Positions 35,999 through 45,223 of a stretch of DNA of 64,000 nt are shown here, in pieces. A program made the position numbers and the translations under genes. The stretch's first letter is position 1; every line of letters begins with the position of its first letter. The notes beneath the pieces were generated by a model. The model did no database searches. It saw only the letters and a program-made list of their open reading frames with translations, and had not been told where the DNA came from. The stretch is from Ahaetulla prasina (Eukaryota > Chordata > Lepidosauria > Squamata > Colubridae): the NCBI RefSeq assembly GCF_028640845.1, contig NC_080548.1, positions 14,974,814 through 15,038,813 on the forward strand, read 5' to 3'.

Positions 35999-36112
35999 CA
36001 AGGGGTCTCCAACCTTAGCACCTTTAAGACTTGTGAACTTCAATTCTGGCTGAGGAATTCTGGGAGTTGAAGTCCAAAAGTCTTAACAGTTGCCAAGGTT
36101 GCAGACCCCCTG
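35999..36112. mobile_element. fold-back hAT MITE close to the exon 2 acceptor
   Basis: Starts CAAGGGGTCTCCAACCTTAG, ends AAGGTTGCAGACCCCCTG, with 8-bp duplications CTCTAGAG / CTCTAGAA (35991-35998 and 36113-36120). Same family as 16849. It ends about 200 bases upstream of ARID1A exon 2. Confidence 0.88.
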
Positions 36113-36321
36113 CTCTAGAACAAATAAAGATTCCAAAAAGTATCTTTTCTTCTGCCTTTCTGTTGAGTTTTAATGACAGTTTAATGACAGCTTGTTTACC
36201 TTTCTTTTATTTTTCTTTGGGTTGGCTCTTTTGGGAGTTCTTCACAAGTAAGTGACAATGTTATTAGATACCTTCTATCGCGACTGAATATTTTATAACT
36301 TATTCTGATTTTCTTTCCTAG

Positions 36322-36534
36322 CCATCCAGTCCAATGGATCAGATGGGGAAGATGAGACCTCAGCCTTATGGAGGAAACAACCTATACACACAACAGCAGG
36401 GACCTCAGTCAGGGCAGCAACAAGGTCATGGATATCCAGGACAGCCATATGGGCCCCAGACTCCCCAGAGATATCCAGTGGGAACTCTAAGCAGGACGCA
36501 AACTGCAATGGGCACTGTCTCTTATGCACAGCAG
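36322..36534 (+). CDS. ARID1A: ARID1A coding exon 2, residues 384-454
   Basis: Encodes 71 residues of the disordered Gln/Gly/Pro-rich region, starting [18 protein letters not shown] and including [20 protein letters not shown]. The acceptor is a pyrimidine tract ending CTAG, the donor is CAG|GTAAAG. Phase 0 at both ends, so skipping it would keep the frame. The 213-bp length equals human exon 2 as I recall. Compared with human from memory, substitutions cluster in the last third. Confidence 0.96.
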
Positions 36535-36930
36535 GTAAAGAAGGGAGTATGCCGTCCTCTGAAAACATATATGTATTTTCCATAAACAGGGACTAGATCT
36601 CAAAACCTTAAATGTTGATTTTGAGAGAATGGGCTGGTAAATGCTCATGTCTCAGTTGTGTCACTAGATTCATTTATTTACTGTTATTGTGCAGCTTTAA
36701 GCTTTAAACCAAGTTAAGATGACCGAACTAAGATTGTAAGCCGATAAATGAAGAAATTACATCTGGAAGATGCCAGTTGGGCAAAGGCAGGTGTGCTAAA
36801 TAGGACAGGATATTTCCTGTCCCTATAGAAGAACAGTTGCGACCGTCCTGTTTACAATATGATGATCATAATGCAATTAATAGACATAAAACTAATATCT
36901 GAAAACTTCCAGGCAAGAGTGCAGGTAGTC

Positions 36931-37457
36931 TGTTGTGTCTCGCCCAATCTCACCACAGCCGCGGCCTTCTTATCTGCTTCCGAACACGGAGGAATGTTCT
37001 AGTATGCCTCCCGGCCCCAGCCCTGGCTCCATGCCCAGACAGGCTGAAGAGGAGGAAATATCTCCAGCCCCCAGCTCTGGCTCCATGCCCAGGCAAACGG
37101 AGCAACTAGACCCCTCCCCCTCCTCCACAGCATGTGAGCCTGAGGGAGGTCTATTGCCAACAGCTGCCGACTGGAGTGACCCTCGCGTCAGAAGACTTGA
37201 TAGGCGGAGGCAACAGAAGGAAGGGAGGGGCAGGCCTGGATAAGTGCTGAGTCATGGAGCCACACCCCATGGCCTATATAAAGGATCTGCTTTCTGGCAT
37301 TCTCTGAGTCAGGCAAAGTCTAAACATATCTTGCTGAAGTCACTTTCTGGTCTCCTGCCTGCCCTGAGGACTTTGCTAGGACTTTGGCAGAGCTGCAGAG
37401 GCACGCCTGATTCGGATTTCCCTGACCCGGCCGTCAGCGGAGGAGTGGGACACAACA
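36931..37457 (+). mobile_element. solo LTR of an LTR retrotransposon
   Basis: Begins TGTTGTGTC and ends GACACAACA, the TG...CA inverted termini of an LTR, with a perfect 5-bp target duplication TAGTC (36926-36930 and 37458-37462). 527 bp. A TATATAAA box at 37275-37282 is placed as an LTR promoter would be. No internal gag or pol and no second LTR are present, so it most likely arose by recombination between two LTRs. The 5-bp duplication fits Ty3/Gypsy-type elements; an endogenous-retrovirus origin is not excluded. A 102-codon frame across it is probably incidental. Confidence 0.88.
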
Positions 37458-37774
37458 TAGTCTTTGACTTGGCATCACAGTTGGGACTGGAATTTTAAAG
37501 CAAGTCATCACATGTCCGGGACCAATTTTACAACCATCTTTACCATGGTCATTAAACAAATCTAGCTTCTCCAATTGAGTTGCTGGAAGCCCTCTGGGAA
37601 GGTCGCAAGCCATGATCGCGTGACTGGAAGACACTGCAACAATTGTTCATGCGAGCTAGTTGCCAAGCACAGTCATTGCACTGGTTGCACTGTTGTAACT
37701 TCGAGGATGGGTCATAAGTCAAGTATGAGGCTGCTATAACTTCAAACTGATGTTAAATGAATAGTCATAAACCA

Positions 37775-38052
37775 AGGGCCGGTTTAGCTCTGCCTGGTAA
37801 GGCCTGTTATTAAGAACACAAAGCCTGCAATTACTGCAGGTTCGAGCCCGGCCCAAGGTTGACTCAGCCTTCCATCCTTTATAAGGTAGGTAAAATGAGG
37901 ACCCAGATTGAGGACCCAGATTGTTGGGGGGGCAATAAGTTGACTTTGTAAATATATACAAATAGAATGAGACTATTGCCCTATACATTGTAAGCCGCCC
38001 TGAGTCTTCGGAGAAGGGCGGGGTATAAATGTAAACAAAAACAAAAAAAAAA
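37775..38052 (+). mobile_element. tRNA-derived SINE with CR1-like 3' hairpin
   Basis: A tRNA-like head with a pol III box B (GGTTCGAGCCC near 37841), a body ending 'actattgccctatacattgtaag', then a 27-base terminal hairpin at 37995-38021 and an A-rich tail. The hairpin is nearly the same as the CR1 3' end, which suggests that CR1 machinery mobilised it. It lies beside the right terminal repeat of the host MITE. Confidence 0.82.
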
Positions 38053-38152
38053 AGACTACCTGTAATGTAACACTCTCTCAGCTCCATTCTTCAGCATCTT
38101 CCTGACCGACATTGATTTCCTCTCCTTTTTAATTTTTTTCTCTCCCAAACAG

Positions 38153-38611
38153 ATACCGCCTTATGGACAGCAGGGGCCTACTGGATACGGGCAGCAGAGT
38201 CAGACCCCTTATTACAACCAGCAGAGTCCTCACCCCCAGCAACAGCCTTCTTATGCCCAGCAGCCCCCCACTCAGGCCCCACATGCTCAGCCCTCTTATC
38301 AGCAAACGCAAACTCAGTCTCAGCCTCCTCAGCTTCAGTCATCCCAGCCCCCCTATTCCCAGCCACAGCCACAACCATCCCACCAGCAGTCCCCATCTCC
38401 ATATCCCCAGCAGCCAGCCCCGGGCCAGCAGCAACACCCCCAGGGTCAGACTCCCTACTCTCAGCAGCAGTCCCAATCCCCTTACCAGCAGCAGCAGCAG
38501 CAAGCTCAGCAGTCTGCTACCTCGGCGCTCGCCCAGCCATCGGCAACGTACCCTCCGTCTCAGTCACAGCAGCCGTCGGCTTATTCTCAGCAGCGCTTCC
38601 CACCTCCACAG
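38153..38611 (+). CDS. ARID1A: ARID1A coding exon 3, residues 455-607
   Basis: 153 codons of a Gln/Pro/Ser-rich, low-complexity prion-like stretch: [20 protein letters not shown] at the start, [30 protein letters not shown], and [12 protein letters not shown] at the end. The acceptor is AAACAG, the donor CAG|GTAGGT, phase 0 at both ends. Human exon 3 is 151 codons as I recall. This region is thought to support weak multivalent contacts and condensate formation by BAF; that is family knowledge, not seen here. Confidence 0.96.
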
Positions 38612-40152
38612 GTAGGTTGTCTTCCATGAACTGCCCCATTCCTCTGCCCCAATCCTTTTGATAGGTATTTCTGGAAAACTAGGCAGCTACAGAGTAGCTC
38701 TGGTTCTGGGTCAGACCTATTAATACCTTTTCTGCTCTTCAAGTGGAAATAGAAAGAAATGCAGCTTGGCAAAGAGATGAGTTACTCCTTTGCTGGTTGG
38801 GGAATTCTGGGAGTTGAAGTCCACACATCTTAAAAGTTGCCAAGGTTAAGAAACACTGCCTTAAATATTTGAGAACACAGTTACTTATCAATATCTGAGC
38901 AGTCCATTTGTCAGTGACCGGGCAGAAAGCCAATTTACACACACCAAACTAAAACACCACCTTTCACTGTTCTGTCTGTGATAGCCCACAGGCAAAAAGT
39001 ACTTTATCAACTGCAACCTGATTTAGACACATCAATGCATATCCTGCCTTTTCTTTTGGAGCTCAAAGAGACATACATTGTTCTCCTTTTAGTACCATCT
39101 CCTGACCTGGTACAGCTGTAATTTATCCTGCCAAATGTATCTGTAAAGCAATTCAGGCGAGAGATGATTCCCAGGTTTTTGATGGGGCAGAGTGGGAATT
39201 TTAACATTTTTTTCCTCCTCATTTACCATATGACACTTGTCCTTCTTTACCTTACTTTCAAAGAGAGGTGTGACATGACAAGTAGCAAAAGAACTACTTG
39301 AATTGGAACACCACAGTTTTAATGCGAGGAGAAGTCGGGATTCTTAACACTAATGCAAAACCACAATGAAGGAAAATGAAACGGGTGATAGTGAAGAAAT
39401 TGGAGCTTGTCTGCTCAAAACTCTTCCATGTGCATCTTTGCAAACTAGGGCAGTTTCTGCAACATTGTACTTGCTGACCTTGAAAGGCATAAAGCTTGGG
39501 AGGGTTAATACCATCGCATATTAGTTTTCTCTGCATGGTGAATTGTTGCAGCAGAGGTCTTCTGAACCTCTAGCTTTAAGGCAAGAGAAAAAAGAAAGAT
39601 CCAGGCATTTGCACTGTCTTCACTAGATCTCTGGAGTAGGGATCAGAAGGGGGCAGTGAGTTAACCACTGAATGTCTGCTGTGTTTCCAAAAAAGCACAA
39701 GATGGCAGGTTATTTCTTAAACTTTGTTCATTGGGTATAGGTTTTTTTTGTTTTTTTTTTAAATACAGAGACATACACACATGGGCGGCTCAGAGAGAAA
39801 ACACAAAAATATATGTTTGCTAATCCTGGATCGATTGACAATCTGTCTATCTGGTTGATTGGATGTACCATCAACATTTTGCTCCTTGGCTACTTACTGA
39901 TGTCATTTACTATGGAAGAGCAAGAAATAGTGACCCAGCATGGGAAGTTAGGAAAGGTTTTTAGCACTATTGGGCTACACTAATTTTTAACTTCTGAGGT
40001 TGTTTGTAATGCTTACTTCTAACTCTTGTCACCACTTGGGGCAATTGAACAGAGCCAAGGAAGACAGATGACTGTACCATAACTTAGACTGAGATAAAAA
40101 TAATATTTCTGTGGGTTTCCCCCCCGCCACTGGCTGGTCTCTTATATTCTAG
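38612..40152 (+). other. ARID1A intron 3 (about 1.5 kb)
   Basis: GTAGGT donor to TATATTCTAG acceptor. Apart from a hAT-like fragment near 38790-38866 and T-rich runs around 39741-39765, I see only unique sequence. Confidence 0.9.
38790..38866. mobile_element. half of a fold-back hAT-like MITE
   Basis: 'gggaattctgggagttgaagtccacacatcttaaaagttgcc' is the right half of the 'gaagtccac' fold-back family, ending AAGGTTAAGAAACACTG. The left arm is missing. Confidence 0.6.
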
Positions 40153-40266
40153 GAGTTGTCACAGGACTCATTTGGCTCCCATGGGTCATCTGCCACGTCA
40201 ATGGCTTCCAGTAAAGGGCAAGAAGATGTGACTTTGAATCTCCAGTCGAGACCCTCTAGCTTACCG
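40153..40266 (+). CDS. ARID1A: ARID1A coding exon 4, residues 608-645
   Basis: 38 codons, [19 protein letters not shown] to [11 protein letters not shown], matching human ELSQDSFGS...QSRPSSLP. The acceptor is TATATTCTAG, the donor CCG|GTGAGT, phase 0 at both ends. Human exon 4 has 39 codons as I recall; here one glycine of a GG pair (KGGQED to KGQED) is absent. The next exon, which should open with DLSGSIDDLP, is not in the window. Confidence 0.95.
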
Positions 40267-41429
40267 GTGAGTCAAAAAATTAGATAAGGGAGGCAAAACG
40301 GGATACTTGATCGTGCATTACTGTATCTTGCAAAAATTGGGGGAAACCCTCATGCACCATGGAATTCTAGATTACTGAATATAAATCAGTGTTTGGGTTT
40401 TGTTTTTGTTTTTTTGCTTAAGTGGAAGAATTTTGCCTGAAGTATAAGAGGTATGTGTTAACTTTTGGTTCTGCTATTATTATTATTTTTTGTATTAAAC
40501 TCATAGTATGAAACTTCTATTGCCTTGTGCAGTGGTATAATTTCTTTCTATTGATTTAATTTCTGCTGGAGCTGAACTCCATTAACTAATTGTATTAACC
40601 TGGTTAACTTGATTTTTTTTTTTTTTTTGCAGATGAGAAAATTCATTCAGATGTGGTCAATTGTTGCATTTTTAGTTTTTTTTAAAAATCTCTAAATGAT
40701 AAAGGTTATATGATAAGATTATGTGCCTAGCACTTAAATTATGATGAAGCGGCTATACTATACATATTTTGGGGATATTCTTGATCTACATGGGGTAGAT
40801 GGTGATATGATGGACCATCACGTATATAGTTTCTCTATTTATGGCCCTCGCTATATCTTTTGTGTTTTGTGAAGAGAATAATTAGTAGGCTAATAGCTTC
40901 ATATGTATAGTTCTTTCCTGCTCCTCAAAGGACAGCCTTTGTAATGTGTGAAAAAGCTATTTAGTGCCTCGGCCTTATGCCAAGTTTCTCCTCAAGAGAT
41001 TACCCCCAGCATCTCAAATGAGTTTTAAGCTGCTGACCTGGAATTGGTTTCTTCCACTTAAACTAGAGTGTTTGGCTTTCAGAATAGTGCACCTCTCAAC
41101 GGTAGTTGTGAGAACAAAATGCAAAAGAGCTTAGTGTTTTGCAAAGCCCCTTAACTATATGTTTAAAAGGTTTACTAGGTACCTCTTTGAAAAAGCAGTC
41201 AACATTGAACATTTCAGTCATATAGATAAAACACTTCACTTTAGAGGGATGGAGAGTGCAGCTTAATGTTCAAACCAGTAATGGGATGAAGGGCATGTAA
41301 CTTCCTTCTCAGATACTTAACTAAAAAAAAAAATTTCTTCCATGATCAGCAGCTTTGCTTCACAATACCTTGTTCTCTATATAGTCTTCCCAGTTGGCAT
41401 AGGTAATAATTGTATATCCTAGTTTTAGC
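40267..41429. other. intron 4, nothing recognised
   Basis: AT-rich unique sequence with T homopolymers (for example near 40611-40630). No repeat family recognised. Confidence 0.45.
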
Positions 41430-41876
41430 TACAGAAGAGACTGATGAAGTAGTATTGGAAGTTTTTAAGACGAGGTTAGATAACCATTTGTCTGAAATGT
41501 ATAGGGCAGGGGTGAAATATGCTACCTTCCTTACTGGTTTGGAAATGTGCACACACGTGCATCACATGCGCACACAGACCTTCTGCGCATGCTCAGAAGG
41601 TAAAAAACACATTATTTCCTGGTTAAAACCAGAAAGTAATGACACCCAGGCGGGTGGGTGGAACTTTGCTCCGCCCATCATTACCGGACTGCCGAACTAT
41701 CGGACGTGATCACTGCCGGATAGCATGATCCAGTCCTATCCGGGAGCATTTCACCCCTTAGGTTTCCTGCCTAAGCAGGGGGTTGGACTAGAAAACTTCC
41801 AAGGTCCCGTCCAACTTTCTGTTCTGTTCTGCTCTGCTCTGCTCTGCTCTACTCTACTCTACTCTACCCTATCCTG
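41430..41876 (+). mobile_element. LINE 3' end split by a hAT element, pentamer tail
   Basis: 'ggaagtttttaagacgaggttagataaccatttgtctgaaatg' and 'tttcctgcctaagcagggggttggactagaaaacttccaaggtcc' are two halves of a common snake LINE (CR1/L2-like) 3' end. A hAT element (41507-41758) sits between them. The end runs into a pentamer array, TTCTG then CTCTG then CTCTA, at about 41816-41876. Confidence 0.78.
41507..41758. mobile_element. hAT-like element, CAGGGGTGAAAT family
   Basis: Starts CAGGGGTGAAATATGC, ends GAGCATTTCACCCCT. Contains TTCTGCGCATGCTCAGAAGG and CTCCGCCCATCATTACCGG. It interrupts the LINE 3' end; part of the expected duplication (TAGGG) seems to be deleted on the right. Confidence 0.75.
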
Positions 41877-42416
41877 AGATATAGTTGGAGTAGTTGCTAG
41901 TAGTTGGAATTAAGTTTCTCTTAGTGGAGTAACTTCCGTTTAAAGCAGAATATTGTGCATTCAGATTTGTAGATTTAAATGGTAGGTAACATTACATAAT
42001 TATTGGAATGCAGCTGTCTTTCCAAATTATCTCTAGGATTGGTTGCTGAACAAATTTCCTAATTCCTTGCTGTTCAGAGACATGGATAAGCACTCCAGAT
42101 GTTTTGGACTATAATTCCTAGTTGTTTGTTACTAATCCTGTTAACTTCAATAGGATTTGATACATAGTATTTGCAGAGGTACCAGGTTATTTGATCCTCA
42201 TTAAAATAAAGGAAATAATTTTTCCAATTCAGTGATTCTAGGATTCCGGTTCCTTCCAGTGTATTATTTCTGTAAATCTCTTCAAAAATCAGTTGCAATA
42301 TGTACAAGTGTTGCTCACTCCTACATAAACATAGTCATTTTTGCTTACCAGAGAGCTTGCAGTGCTGTAGGTTTGAGGGTTAGGGGGATAACATTAGGGG
42401 TGTGGACAGGGGTGAG

Positions 42417-42846
42417 CTTCAAAAAATTTAGCAAGGGGTTCTCTGCCCAGTTGCTGGGTGGGCGTGGCCATGGTGGGCGTGGCCTAATCGGCCTCCTGCA
42501 CCACAGCGGGGGGGAGTGTTTTTGCCCTCCCTGGGCTCCGGAGACTTTCCTCGAGCCTCCGGGAGTGTAAAATGGTCTCCCCAGGCACCAGAGGCCCTCT
42601 GGAGGCTGGAAACGGGCCTGTTTCCGGCCTTCCCAAACATCCGGTAGGCCCATTTTTCGCCCTCTCTGAGCCTCCACGCACTGCCGGCACTTACCTACAT
42701 CCAAAACAGGCCAGGTGGGGACTCTGGGGAGGGGAGGGGTGGGCGGGGCCAGCCAGCAGTGGGATTTGGGGTTTTTCCGAACTGCACAGAATCTTAGCTA
42801 GAGGTTCTCCTGAAACCATGCAACTCCCCAACAGCCCACACCCCCA
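42417..42846. mobile_element. hAT-like element, CAGGGGTGAGCTTC family, long
   Basis: Starts CAGGGGTGAGCTTCAAAAAA with GTGGGCGTGGCCATGGTGGG; the right side carries 'ttccgaactgcacagaatcttagctagaggttctcc', typical of the same family. The right terminus is decayed and no clean duplication was found. The GC-rich interior produces long but meaningless reading frames on both strands. Confidence 0.6.
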
Positions 42847-43500
42847 GGTATGGATCCCTAATTACTTCTTTGAGAAATCAGAAGAATCTATAGAGGTCTC
42901 CACTCATAACTGCACGTGGGATCCTGGGAAATGAATGCAGAAAAGGTCCCAGAAGAATAGTGGTAGATTAAAGCAATTTGGAGGGCAGCTCACTTCCTCC
43001 TGTGTCATTTCTCCAGTTCCAGACTCTTTGGGGGGCAATATCAGGGCTTCTTTTGCTGTTAGGTAAGGAAAGCTTTTGCTGCCTACTTCCCAAATGAACC
43101 TGGGCCTTTCCTTCTCCTACGAGCCAGTCCTAGTGTTAGCCACCTAACCCTCAGACCTCTGGAGCACTGCAAGCTCTCAGATAAGCACAAATAATTAGAT
43201 TTTATGTAGGAGTAAGCAATACTTGCTACATAGTACAACCGATTTCTGAAAAGATTGACAAAGGAAACTGAATCCTAAAGGCACTGAGTTGGAAAGATTA
43301 TTTTCCTTATTTTATCTGCAGAGAAAGGCTGAGTTTTTGTGAGTGTTAAAAGACACAATTCTGTATCTCATTGCCCAGATGGTCAGTAAGCACGCAGAGG
43401 ATTTTCAAGCCCAACACAACATCTCTCAGGTGATAAGTCTCTTTTTCTCATCCCAAATTTACCCTGGAAATGCTTGGTGCATTAAGGCTGTCGTTTAGAT

Positions 43501-43624
43501 CAGGGGTCTCCAAGCTTGGCCACTTTAAGACTTGTAGACTTCAACTTCCAGAGTTCCTCAGCCAGCTTTGCTCTGGGAGTTGAAGTCCACAAGTCTTAAA
43601 AGTTGCCAAGGTTGGAGCCCTCTG
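43501..43624. mobile_element. fold-back hAT MITE, CAGGGGTCTCC family
   Basis: Starts CAGGGGTCTCCAAGCTTGG, ends CCAAGGTTGGAGCCCTCTG. The 8-bp duplications are GTTTAGAT / ATTTAGAT (43493-43500 and 43625-43632), seven of eight matching. Sister of 16849 and 35999. Confidence 0.87.
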
Positions 43625-44632
43625 ATTTAGATTGTAGATAGCTATGCCCTGGGGAATTCACATTTCTTATTTGACTCACCTTACTACATTTCTTTAAATG
43701 TAACAGAAAAACCCAGCCTGCCCAAATTGATGTGCATTGTAGTAACGTGAGCTTGCACAAGGCAGGAGGGCTTTTTTCTAGAAGCATCAGTTAACTCAGA
43801 ATTCTCCTTTGTTGCAGTTAAGTTCCTATTTCATTTAAGTGCGCATAGGTACTGCTACTTCCATAGTTAGGCACTCTGAGGTTTTGTTGGTGCTTGTTTG
43901 CATCAAAACACTCTTTTTAAATGAAGAAGGGAAGGGAAAGAATCTGGGAGGGGGGGAATAATGGAATTTGGAATTCCTTCTCCACTCTGAATCTCTTCAA
44001 GAAGGGAGCAGTCATTTTTAGTCATATAGATATACAGTAATTTGTCTAAGTCATCATGCACAGAATAAAATGGCATATGAATGACTGGAATAATACTTCC
44101 ACCACATTTAGAAACGAGAAATTATTCAATTGTATAGGAGACTCCTGCATATCAAATGGTGGGTGTCAGTGGTATATAATTAAGATGGCATCTTTTTTGA
44201 GAGTATGGCAATCATGGTTGAAAAGCAGGCTAACTTTCCATTGATGATAGTATTACCTGTATCAGCGGTGCAAATATGATGACAAAAGGACTATGTGCTT
44301 ACAGCTAGGTTTGACACAATTCTCTTTCTGACTTAATAAAGTCTTCATTGCTTGCTTACCTATCTCACTATAAGTGAACCGCCAAGGATGACTATAAGGT
44401 ATATAGGTTCACTATAAGGGAACAGCTTTACCTGTGCCACAAATGTAACTGATGAGGACACTAAAACAGCATTTTTGCTGGCTTCCCTTCAGTTATAGAG
44501 TAGCCTGCCACTGCAGATAATGTAAATTTAAACCTAGGTACCTTTTTTTTGGAAAGTTCTTTAAGACCTGAATTTTGGTTGCTATTTAAAAAAAAAAAAA
44601 GCAAAGCCTTGCATGACCAGGATCAATTAGGA

Positions 44633-44744
44633 CACGGGTGTCAAACTCGCGTCGTCATGTGACGTATCACAACTTTTTCCCTCTTTGCTAAACCAGGGGT
44701 GGGCGTGGCCACTGTGACATGCATCTGTGAATTTGACACCCCTG
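44633..44744. mobile_element. short hAT MITE, CACGGGTGTCAAACTC ends
   Basis: Starts CACGGGTGTCAAACTCGCG, ends GAATTTGACACCCCTG, with perfect 8-bp duplications AATTAGGA (44625-44632 and 44745-44752). 112 bp. The interior has 'gtcatgtgacgtatcacaac' and GGGGTGGGCGTGGCC, shared with the copies at 49219 and 55008. Confidence 0.9.
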
Positions 44745-44888
44745 AATTAGGAGGAAGAAAATGAAAGTCAAAAGCAGGTGGTGGGAAGTGGCAGAGTGCA
44801 GAACCAGTCAAAAGAGCAGAGATGTATGGGAGGAGATAGCGGGATAGGGAACAGTTAAGTGGAGGGAAGTGCAGCAGTTGACGCATGA

Positions 44889-45223
44889 GGTCTTAGCCTA
44901 ACAACCACAGCCATCACTACTGGAACTCCCTTGCTAACTGATGTGATCACATGGTATTTTTCCTAATAAATTGGCCCTTTAGTTAAGCCAGGGGTTCCCA
45001 ATCTTGTCTATACCCTGCACCCCTTGAATGCTTCCGATATATTCTCTCATGCCTTACAAAAGTAAATAATTTATGCATATAATTATGCATATACGCTATA
45101 ATTTTGAAACTTCAAAACCCAAGTTTTTGCATCCCCTGGAATATCAAGCACCCCCGGTTGGGAACCCCTGAATTAAGCAATGGAAATTCCAGTCCCAGTT
45201 ACGGTTGTTAAGTGAGGACTACC
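44889..45223. mobile_element. pogo/Tigger-like MITE, left end decayed, with a hAT inside
   Basis: 'cctaacaaccacagccatcac' through to 'cagttacggttgttaagtgaggactacctg' at 45195-45223 is a copy of the family. A hAT element (44989-45170) interrupts it, so the hAT arrived later. Confidence 0.65.
44989..45170. mobile_element. non-autonomous hAT, CAGGGGTTCCCAATCTTG family
   Basis: Starts CAGGGGTTCCCAATCTTG, ends CCGGTTGGGAACCCCTG, with duplications AGTTAAGC / AATTAAGC (44981-44988 and 45171-45178), seven of eight. 182 bp, AT-rich interior, non-coding. Confidence 0.87.

Larger units (their letters stand above)
5232..36321 (+). other. ARID1A intron 1 (about 31.1 kb)
   Basis: GT donor at 5232 and TTTCTTTCCTAG acceptor ending at 36321, phase 0. 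No coding exon was recognised inside. The first 600 bases are still CpG island; the rest is AT-rich with many transposons listed separately. The length is close to the roughly 32 kb intron I remember for human ARID1A. Confidence 0.9.
36922..38062. mobile_element. pogo/Tigger-like MITE split by an LTR and a SINE
   Basis: The left terminal repeat begins CAGGTAGTC at 36922-36930 and resumes after the LTR as TTTGACTTGGCATCACAG from 37463. The right terminal repeat GACTACCTG ends at 38062 and is followed by TA. Without the LTR (with one duplication) and the SINE, about 330 bp of MITE remain, a normal size for this family. Confidence 0.78.
36535..38152 (+). other. ARID1A intron 2 (about 1.6 kb), mostly transposons
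   Basis: Runs from the GTAAAG donor to the CTCCCAAACAG acceptor. About 70% of its length is a nested group: a MITE, a solo LTR inside the MITE's left end, and a SINE near its right end (separate entries). Confidence 0.9.

Noticed and set aside
36931..37457. Possible intact LTR retroelement or provirus
   Set aside because: Only one LTR is present with matching 5-bp duplications on both sides; there are no gag, pol or env sequences.
37776..37860. Possible tRNA gene because of a box B
   Set aside because: The sequence continues into a SINE body and CR1-like tail, and no cloverleaf can be formed convincingly.
38163..38615. 150-codon frame overlapping exon 3
   Set aside because: Out-of-frame reading of ARID1A exon 3; the Ser/Pro-rich translation mirrors its CAG/CCN codons.
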